64,000 nucleotides of DNA from Caulobacter sp. CCUG 60055 (lineage in GTDB: Bacteria > Pseudomonadota > Alphaproteobacteria > Caulobacterales > Caulobacteraceae). The stretch is from NCBI RefSeq assembly GCF_022750545.1, contig NZ_PUIC01000009.1, forward strand, positions 1 to 64,000. Reading direction: 5' to 3'. Each line of letters begins with the position of its first letter. Within the stretch, counting starts at the first letter, position 1. The notes beneath the pieces are model-generated. The model did not search any database and was not told the origin of the DNA. It worked only from the letters and a program-made list of their open reading frames with translations. Below, in pieces: positions 58,390 through 64,000 of the stretch. Made by a program: the position numbers and the translations under genes.

Positions 58390-59966
58390 TGAGCATGAAT
58401 TCCGTCGGCCGTCCCACCCGGCCCGAAGCCGCCGCCCCGGCCCAGGCCGCCGGCGTTCCCGCCACCCTGAGCGGCGGGCGCGGCCTGTTGCAGGACGAGG
58501 CCCTGATCTTCGAGCTGGGCGGCTGGGAGAAGACCGGCGTCGACCTGCCCAACGTCGACCCTGACGGCCTCGACCTCGGCGACCTGGTCCGCACCGCGCC
58601 GATCGGCCTGCCCGGCCTGTCCGAGCCCGAAGCCATGCGCCACTACGTGCGCCTGAGCCAGAAGAACCACGCCATCGACCTGGCGCTCTATCCGCTGGGC
58701 TCGTGCACCATGAAGCACAACCCGCGCCTGAACGAGAAGATGGCGCGCCTGCCCGGCTTCTCCGACATCCACCCGCTGCAGCCGCAGTCGACGGTGCAGG
58801 GCGCGCTGGCGCTGATGGACCGGCTGGCCCACTGGCTGAAGACCCTGACCGGCATGCCGGCCGTGGCCCTGTCGCCCAAGGCCGGCGCCCATGGCGAGCT
58901 GTGCGGCCTGCTGGCCATCCGCGCCGCCCACGAGGCCAAGGGCGACGCCCGCAAGCGGGTCCTGGTCCCGACCAGCGCCCACGGCACCAACCCCGCCACC
59001 GCCGCCTTCGTCGGCTATGCCGTGGAAGAGATCGCCCAGACCGAGGACGGCCGCGTCGACCTCGCCGACCTCGAGGCCAAGCTCGGCCCCGACGTCGCCG
59101 CGATCATGGTCACCAACCCCAACACCTGCGGCCTGTTCGAGCGCGACATCGTCGAGATCGCCAGGCTGACCCACGCCGCCGGGGCCTATTTCTACTGCGA
59201 CGGCGCCAACTTCAACGCCATCGTCGGCCGGGTGCGCCCGGCGGACCTCGGCGTCGACGCCATGCACATCAACCTGCACAAGACCTTCTCGACGCCGCAC
59301 GGCGGCGGCGGGCCGGGCGCGGGCCCGGTGGTGCTGTCCGACGCCCTGGCCCCCTACGCGCCGACGCCGTGGATCGTGCACGGCGAGGACGGCTTCGCCC
59401 TGGTCGAGGCCCCGGAAGGCCCCGCCGAGCGCGCCTTCGGCCGCATGAGCGCCTTCCATGGCCAGATGGGCATGTATGTCCGCGCCCTGGCCTACATGAT
59501 GAGCCACGGCGCCGACGGCCTGCGCCAGGCGGCCGAGGACGCCGTGCTGAACGCCAACTACATCAAGGCCCGCCTGCAGGACGTCATGACCCCGGCCTTC
59601 CCCGAGGGGCCGTGCATGCACGAAGCGCTGTTCGACGACGCCTGGCTGGACGGCACCGGCGTGACCACGCTCGACTTCGCCAAGGCGATGATCGACGAGG
59701 GCTTCCACCCGATGACCATGTACTTCCCGCTGGTCGTCCACGGGGCGATGCTGATCGAGCCGACCGAGACCGAGCCGAAGCACGAGCTGGACCGGTTCTG
59801 CGACACCCTGCGCCTGCTGGCCGAGGCCGCCAAGGCGGGCGACGCCGAGCGGTTCAAGGGCGCGCCGTTCCACGCCCCGCTGCGGCGCCTCGACGAGACC
59901 CTGGCGGCCCGCAAGCCCAAGCTTCGCTGGCGGCCGGAGGCGGCGCTGGCCCAGGCGGCTGAATAG
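58389..59966 (+). CDS. gcvPB: Glycine dehydrogenase (decarboxylating) subunit 2
   Basis: A 525-residue C-terminal half of the split P-protein. The PLP lysine is K298 in HINLHKTFSTPHGGGGPG; SCTMKHNPRLNEKMARLPGF, HPLQPQSTVQGALALMDRLA and PTSAHGTNPATAAFVGYAVE are family hallmarks. The first 45 residues are a proline/alanine-rich extension before LIFELGGWEKTG. Last gene of gcvT-gcvH-gcvPA-gcvPB; a weak GCCGGCG/CGCCGGC dyad near 59992-60014 could mark the end of the transcript. Confidence 0.97.
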   Translation: MSMNSVGRPTRPEAAAPAQAAGVPATLSGGRGLLQDEALIFELGGWEKTGVDLPNVDPDGLDLGDLVRTAPIGLPGLSEPEAMRHYVRLSQKNHAIDLALYPLGSCTMKHNPRLNEKMARLPGFSDIHPLQPQSTVQGALALMDRLAHWLKTLTGMPAVALSPKAGAHGELCGLLAIRAAHEAKGDARKRVLVPTSAHGTNPATAAFVGYAVEEIAQTEDGRVDLADLEAKLGPDVAAIMVTNPNTCGLFERDIVEIARLTHAAGAYFYCDGANFNAIVGRVRPADLGVDAMHINLHKTFSTPHGGGGPGAGPVVLSDALAPYAPTPWIVHGEDGFALVEAPEGPAERAFGRMSAFHGQMGMYVRALAYMMSHGADGLRQAAEDAVLNANYIKARLQDVMTPAFPEGPCMHEALFDDAWLDGTGVTTLDFAKAMIDEGFHPMTMYFPLVVHGAMLIEPTETEPKHELDRFCDTLRLLAEAAKAGDAERFKGAPFHAPLRRLDETLAARKPKLRWRPEAALAQAAE

Positions 59967-60098
59967 CGGATTAAACCTTGTCCATGCACAGGCCGGCGCC
60001 TTTAAGCCGCCGGCTTGTGGTCCTATCTCCGCTTTGCGTCCGGCGTGAAGGCTCGGGATCTCCAGGGTAGGCGGCGTGCGCGCCCCTGTTCGAGGATC

Positions 60099-60506
60099 AT
60101 GACCTACGCCCCCGCCCTGCGCCTTGCGCCCCGCGCCCGCCTCTCGTCCCGCTCCGGCGGGATGATGCGTCGCGCGCTGCGCCTGGGCCTGATGGCGGTC
60201 GGCGGCGTGCTGGTCGTCGCCGGCGTGCTGATCGCGCCGCTGCCCGGTCCGTTCGGCCTGCCGCTGGTGGTGGTCGGCCTGGTGCTGGTGCTGCGCAACT
60301 CGATGGGCGCGCGGCGGGCCTTCATCAAGGCCCAGCGTCGCCATCCGAAGATGGTGTTTCCGCTACGCCGGCTGCTGCGGCGCGAGCCTGAAGTGCTCCC
60401 CGTGGCCTGGCAGCAGGTGCTGCGCGCCGAGCGCCTGGTGCTGCCGCGCCGGTGGCGTCCGGCGCGCGGCCTGCGCCGGCGTCTGTTCCGCAGACAGGGA
60501 GGCTGA
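60099..60506 (+). CDS. Small PGPGW-like membrane protein, copy A
   Basis: A 135-residue protein with a basic N terminus, two adjacent membrane helices (LMAVGGVLVVAGVLIAPLPG, FGLPLVVVGLVLVLRNS) and a long arginine-rich tail containing FPLRRLLRREPEVLPVAWQQ. The helix-turn LPGPFGLPLVVVGL resembles the PGPGW putative-transmembrane family. GAGG precedes ATG 60099. A close paralogue follows 151 bases downstream with the same layout and length. Function unknown. Confidence 0.8.
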   Translation: MTYAPALRLAPRARLSSRSGGMMRRALRLGLMAVGGVLVVAGVLIAPLPGPFGLPLVVVGLVLVLRNSMGARRAFIKAQRRHPKMVFPLRRLLRREPEVLPVAWQQVLRAERLVLPRRWRPARGLRRRLFRRQGG

Positions 60507-60657
60507 GACGGAATTGTCACGCCGCCCTGCAATTGAGCCGCATGACGGCGATTTAACTGGAACGACGCCTGTTCGTCGCCGTTTGATTTCACATATAGCC
60601 CTGTATGGCCGGCCGACGCCCCCCCACGTCGGCGCCAGCGGTCACCCAAGAACAGCC

Positions 60658-61065
60658 ATGTCAGACGTCCTCACCTTGCGCTCCGCGCAACGCGCCGAAT
60701 TCGCCGCCTCCGTCCGCGAGGCGATGCGTCGCCTCGCCCGCTGGACCGTGATCGGCGTGGGGATCGCCCTGATGGTGGTCGGGGTGCCCATGGCGTTGCT
60801 GCCCGGGCACCTAGGCCTGCCGATTCTGGTGGTCGGGCTGATCATCGTGCTGCGCAACTCGATGGAGGCGCGCCGCACCTTCATCCGCTACCAGCATCGG
60901 CATCCGAACGTGATCTTCCCGCTCCGCCGCCTGCTGCGGCGCGAGCCGGAAGTCCTGCCGGTCGCCTGGCAGCAGGCCCTGCGCGTCGAGCGCCTGATCC
61001 TGCCCCGCCGCTGGCGCAGGGCCGGTTCGCTGCGCCGCCGCTACCTGCGCCGCAAGCGGGGCTGA
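60658..61065 (+). CDS. Small PGPGW-like membrane protein, copy B
   Basis: A 135-residue paralogue of the preceding protein: two membrane helices (VIGVGIALMVVGVPMALLPG, LGLPILVVGLIIVLRNSMEA) and the near-identical tail RRTFIRYQHRHPNVIFPLRR then LLRREPEVLPVAWQQ and ERLILPRRWR. The 5' 25 codons differ from copy A. The gap between the copies is AT-richer with TTGATTT and CATATAG elements, suggesting its own promoter. Function unknown. Confidence 0.8.
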   Translation: MSDVLTLRSAQRAEFAASVREAMRRLARWTVIGVGIALMVVGVPMALLPGHLGLPILVVGLIIVLRNSMEARRTFIRYQHRHPNVIFPLRRLLRREPEVLPVAWQQALRVERLILPRRWRRAGSLRRRYLRRKRG

Positions 61066-61195
61066 TCCCCTCGGCGCGCAGCCCCGCGGAGCGGCCGGCT
61101 GCGGCCACGCCCCGCACGTCGCGCGGGATCGCCGGCGCGCACCACCGCCCCTCCAAACCGCTCCGCCCGTCGGGCGCGCGGCGGATGGCCCAAGC

Positions 61196-61226
61196 AAAAA
61201 GGGCGTCCGGTCTCCCGGACGCCCTT
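61196..61226 (-). terminator. Terminator of the atp F0 operon
   Basis: On the minus strand a 12-base-pair stem (AAGGGCGTCCGG / CCGGACGCCCTT, GAGA loop) is followed by TTTTT. It lies 32 bases beyond the atpF stop: a standard intrinsic terminator for the F0 operon. Confidence 0.9.
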
Positions 61227-61257
61227 CCGCAATTCTGCTGAGGCCTGAGCCCCAAGC

Positions 61258-61749
61258 CTATTGCAGCTTGGCCGACATCTGCTTGACCGCTTCGTCCACC
61301 AGCGGATCGGCCTTGGCGCCGGCGAGGCGGGCGGAGAGCACGTCCTCGGCGATGGCGGCGGCCAGGTCGGCGGCGGCGGCCTTGACCTCGGCCGCGGCGG
61401 CGGCTTCGGCGTTGGCGATCTTGCGCTCGGCCAGCTCGGCCCGGCGCTTGATCTGCTCCTTCAGCTTGGCCTCGGCCTCGACTTCGAGGCGCTTGGCCTC
61501 AAGCTCGGCGTTGGCCAGCATCTCGGCGGCGGTGCGCTCGGCGTCCTCGCGCTGGTTCTTGATCTGGGCGAGCAGGGCCTGGGCCTCCTCGCGCAGGCGC
61601 TTGGCCTCGTCCAGCTCGGCCTGGATCTTGGCCGCGCGGGAATCCAGCGCCTTGGCGGCGGCGCCCGGGACCTTCAGATAGACCAAGAGGCCGATGAAGA
61701 TCAGCAGGGCGATTCCGACCCAGAATTCGGCGTCCTTGAGCAGTTCCAT
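61258..61749 (-). CDS. atpF: ATP synthase F0 subunit b
   Basis: A 163-residue F0 b subunit of the peripheral stalk. One N-terminal membrane helix ([20 protein letters not shown]) is followed by a long right-handed coiled coil ([20 protein letters not shown] to the end) reaching the F1 delta subunit. Phototrophic and alphaproteobacterial synthases use a b/b' heterodimer; the b' gene lies 13 bases upstream. Last gene of the operon, followed by an intrinsic terminator. Confidence 0.96.
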   Translation of the reverse strand: MELLKDAEFWVGIALLIFIGLLVYLKVPGAAAKALDSRAAKIQAELDEAKRLREEAQALLAQIKNQREDAERTAAEMLANAELEAKRLEVEAEAKLKEQIKRRAELAERKIANAEAAAAAEVKAAAADLAAAIAEDVLSARLAGAKADPLVDEAVKQMSAKLQ

Positions 61750-61762
61750 CTCGAACGCCTCC

Positions 61763-62311
61763 TTAGGCCAGCTTCGCCGCGGCCGCCTGGGCCTGAGCGG
61801 CGGTCGCCGCCTGGCCAGTCAGCCTCTCGGTGATCGCCTGGGCCGTCTCGACCGCGATCGAGCGCACGTTGCCCATGGCCTCGTCGCGCGCGGCCTTGAT
61901 GCGGGTCTCGGCGGCCGACAGCTTCTCGTGCAGGACGGCTTCTTCCTTGGCCTGACGCTTGGCGGTTTCCGCCGCGGCGTGGGCCTTGGCGTCAGCCGCC
62001 AGTTTCTGCGAGCGCGCACGGGCCTCGGCCATTTCGGACGCGGCGGCCTGGGCTTGCGCCTCGGCCTCGTCCTTCATGCGCCGGGCCTCGGCGATGTCGC
62101 CCTCGATCCGCCCGGCCCGCTCGTCGATGGCCTTGCCGACCTTGGGCAGCAGCGCCTTGGACAGCACGACATAGAGCGCGACGAAGATGATCAGCAGCCA
62201 GATGATCTGGCCGGGCCACCACTGAGGGTCGAACTGCGGCAGGCCGCCGGAGGCGTGCCCGCCGGCCGCTTCGGTTCCCTCGTGAGTCGCTTGTTTAGGC
62301 GTCTCCGCCAT
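61763..62311 (-). CDS. ATP synthase F0 subunit b'
   Basis: A 182-residue b' subunit. A Gly/His-rich N-terminal region of about 30 residues ([20 protein letters not shown]) precedes the membrane helix ([20 protein letters not shown]) and a coiled coil beginning [20 protein letters not shown]. It pairs with subunit b in the peripheral stalk. It lies between atpE and atpF (symbol atpG or atpX in some genomes), the usual alphaproteobacterial order. Confidence 0.95.
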   Translation of the reverse strand: MAETPKQATHEGTEAAGGHASGGLPQFDPQWWPGQIIWLLIIFVALYVVLSKALLPKVGKAIDERAGRIEGDIAEARRMKDEAEAQAQAAASEMAEARARSQKLAADAKAHAAAETAKRQAKEEAVLHEKLSAAETRIKAARDEAMGNVRSIAVETAQAITERLTGQAATAAQAQAAAAKLA

Positions 62312-62333
62312 CGAACGATCTCTGACCTGAGGT

Positions 62334-62558
62334 TTAGACGAACAGGATCATGAAGGCGATGACGAGGGCGAAGATGCCCAGCGCTTCGGTCAGCGCCATG
62401 CCGAGGAACAGCATCGGGCGCTCGCCGGCGGCGGCCGACGGATTGCGCATGGCGCCGGACAGGTAGTTGCCGAACAGGATGCCGAGGCCGATGCCGGCGC
62501 CGATCATGCCGAGCATCGCGAGGCCGGCGCCGATGTACTTGGCGGCTTGAACTTCCAT
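62334..62558 (-). CDS. atpE: ATP synthase F0 subunit c
   Basis: A 74-residue c subunit. Two membrane helices form the rotor ring; helix 1 holds the glycine-rich IGAGLAMLGMIGAGIGLGIL and helix 2 the proton-carrying Glu in MALTEALGIFALVIAFM. The polar loop (RNPSAAAGERPM) is standard. It lies between atpB and the b' gene. Confidence 0.97.
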   Translation of the reverse strand: MEVQAAKYIGAGLAMLGMIGAGIGLGILFGNYLSGAMRNPSAAAGERPMLFLGMALTEALGIFALVIAFMILFV

Positions 62559-62603
62559 TGGAGAATTCCCCTTGAAGAAACGTGGTTTGGGTTGGTCAGG
62601 ACG

Positions 62604-63404
62604 TCAGTGAGCGTGCAGGTTCACGACGTCGTTGATGTAGACGCAAGCCAGCGCCGCGAAGACGAAGGCCTGCAGGAAGGCGACGATGAACTCCAGGGCG
62701 GTCAGGGCGACCACCGTGCCGAGCGACAGGGCCGAGCCCACGAAGCCCAGGCTGGCGAGGCCGCCGGTGAGCGCGAAGGCGCCGAGGCCGATCACGAAGC
62801 TGGCGAAGATCTTCAGCACCACGTGACCGCCCAGCATGTTGCCGAACAGACGCAGCGACAGGGTGACCGGACGGACCATGAACGAGATGAACTCGATCGG
62901 CACCAGAAGGAACAGCAGCGGCCACGGAACGCCCGATGGGACGAACAGCTTGAAGAAGCCGAAGCCGTTGCGGATGAAACCGATGACGATGACGGTGATG
63001 AAGGTCACCAGGGCCAGCGTCAGGGTGACCGCCAGTTGCGAGGTCGCCGTGAACGGCGCGCCGACGCCGGGAATGGCGATCAGGCCGAACAGGTTCATCA
63101 CCAGGATGAAGCTGAAAAGGGTGAAGACGAACGGCAGGAACTTGCGGCCCTCGTGGCCGATCATCGACGAGGTCAGGTTGTCGACGAGGCCGTAGAGCGA
63201 CTCGCCCAGCGACTGCAGGCGGCCGGGCACGACCGCGCCGCGGGCCGAAGCCAGCAGGAAGCCGCAGACCACCAGGGCGGCGATGCCCATCCACAGCACG
63301 GAATTGGTGATCGACAAATTGACCAGACCCAGACCCGGGACGTTGACCGGATCGATATGCACGACCTCGTGGATCGCGAACTGGTGCATCGGATCGATGG
63401 CCAT
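62604..63404 (-). CDS. atpB: ATP synthase F0 subunit a
   Basis: A 266-residue a subunit, the stator of the proton half-channels. The essential arginine is in GHVVLKIFASF's preceding helix (RPVTLSLRLFGNMLGGH), and the C-terminal helix ALEFIVAFLQAFVFAALACV carries the conserved Glu/Gln. Five to six membrane helices are predicted. It follows atpI by 73 bases and precedes atpE. Confidence 0.97.
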   Translation of the reverse strand: MAIDPMHQFAIHEVVHIDPVNVPGLGLVNLSITNSVLWMGIAALVVCGFLLASARGAVVPGRLQSLGESLYGLVDNLTSSMIGHEGRKFLPFVFTLFSFILVMNLFGLIAIPGVGAPFTATSQLAVTLTLALVTFITVIVIGFIRNGFGFFKLFVPSGVPWPLLFLLVPIEFISFMVRPVTLSLRLFGNMLGGHVVLKIFASFVIGLGAFALTGGLASLGFVGSALSLGTVVALTALEFIVAFLQAFVFAALACVYINDVVNLHAH

Positions 63405-63477
63405 CGGCCGTCACGCCCCTTCCGTTCCGGCCAAACGCGCCGGGAGTGATTGTCCACGGCCCGATATGGCGGGCCGA

Positions 63478-63852
63478 TCAGGTGTCGTCTTCGTCCTCTT
63501 CGAAGGGAGCCGATTTCGCCGGCCCGGCCTTCTCGGAAGCCCCCCTCGCGGAGGATGCGGCGCTCATGCGCGATGCTTGCCGCACCATCATGAACACCGA
63601 CAGCCCCGTCCCGATCAGCACGCCGCCGATCAGGCCCATGGGCTTGGTGTGCGCGATCTGATCAAACCCCCAGCCGAGGCCGAGGCCGCACAGAACGCCG
63701 CCGATCAGTTCCGCCAAAAGGCGGTAGCCGTCCCCGACCTGCCGCTCCCCCCCGAAGGGCGCGGGCTTCTTCGCACGATCCGCCTCGAAAGCCTTGAGGC
63801 GGTCGTCGAGGCGGGAAAGCGCCTCTTCGCGTTGGTCGTCCGGCTGCGGCAT
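63478..63852 (-). CDS. atpI: ATP synthase assembly protein AtpI
   Basis: A 124-residue AtpI-type protein. The acidic/basic N terminus (MPQPDDQREEALSRLDDRLK) precedes two membrane helices (LIGGVLCGLGLGWGFDQ, MGLIGGVLIGTGLSVFMMV) and a charged tail ending EEDEDDT. It assists c-ring assembly. ATG 63852 is used; GTG 63876 would add eight residues (MVAIDLTS). First gene of the F0 operon, with a promoter just upstream. Confidence 0.93.
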   Translation of the reverse strand: MPQPDDQREEALSRLDDRLKAFEADRAKKPAPFGGERQVGDGYRLLAELIGGVLCGLGLGWGFDQIAHTKPMGLIGGVLIGTGLSVFMMVRQASRMSAASSARGASEKAGPAKSAPFEEDEDDT

Positions 63853-63911
63853 GCTGGTCAGGTCAATAGCGACCACGACGTAGCCGCCGCGGCCCGGCTT
63901 GATCGCGGCGG

Positions 63912-63940
63912 AACCTATAGATGCGGGTGCGGTGCGTCAA
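63912..63940 (-). promoter_or_regulatory. Candidate promoter of the atp operon
   Basis: On the minus strand TTGACG (63940-63935) is followed by TATAGG (63919-63914) at 15 bases or TAGGTT (63917-63912) at 17 bases, a housekeeping-sigma type arrangement about 60 bases before atpI. Confidence 0.5.
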
Positions 63941-64000
63941 GATTTGCTTCAGGATCGATAAGCCTCGGAGATCGTGAAGCTTTTTCCGGCGGCCGGGCGC

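Noticed and set aside
1-64000. CRISPR arrays, insertion sequences, tRNA or rRNA genes
   Set aside because: I saw no regularly spaced repeats, transposase motifs, or tRNA/rRNA signatures in any intergenic gap; the gaps are too short for most of these.

Overview
The window is GC-rich chromosomal DNA (my impression is close to 70% G+C) from an alphaproteobacterium, most likely a Caulobacteraceae member of the Caulobacter/Phenylobacterium type. The inference rests on a complete pilA-cpaABCDEF-tadBC tight-adherence pilus locus, a glycine-riboswitch-led gcvT-gcvH-gcvPA-gcvPB operon with split P-protein, the alphaproteobacterial atpI-B-E-b'-b cluster, and the ispH-thrB-rnhA arrangement. Genes are densely packed, with many ATGA or TGATG stop/start overlaps. 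I see no rRNA, tRNA, CRISPR array, insertion sequence or prophage.

Left part (1-12.9 kb): an operon of a PspA-like coiled-coil protein, a DUF1190 lipoprotein and a glutathionylspermidine-synthase-like ATP-grasp enzyme; signal peptidase I; a decayed VOC-protein remnant; a DUF1353 protein; a class A penicillin-binding protein with a TTG start; YciI-like and aldo/keto reductase genes; an MFS exporter with a divergent LysR regulator; then a quorum-sensing module (XRE regulator overlapping a LuxR regulator, a perfect 20-bp lux-box palindrome, and a LuxI synthase with a long C-terminal extension).

Middle (12.9-38.6 kb): SelO pseudokinase; a tripartite RND efflux operon with a divergent histidine kinase/response regulator pair; the Tad/Cpa type IVc pilus locus, with a strong terminator after pilA and a divergent arm holding a lone secretin-N-domain protein and two TadE-like pseudopilins; pabB-pabC for p-aminobenzoate; an MFS transporter; and a DUF2218-PadR pair with a natural poly-histidine N terminus and Fur-like and palindromic sites upstream.

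Right part (38.6-64 kb): tyrosine phosphatase, AMP nucleosidase, a methyltransferase, class Ia ribonucleotide reductase beta with NrdR-like boxes, a GST, an SPFH/NfeD membrane pair, a Tat-exported nitroreductase-MarR operon with two tandem operators, a GT-C glycosyltransferase, rnhA-thrB-ispH, a secreted hypothetical coupled to argS, the glycine-cleavage operon, a tandem pair of paralogous small membrane proteins, and the F0 part of ATP synthase ending in an intrinsic terminator. Most of the window is housekeeping. The accessory signals most worth a second look are the XRE-LuxR-LuxI module, the PadR/DUF2218 locus, the PspA-DUF1190-ATP-grasp operon and the nitroreductase-MarR operators.
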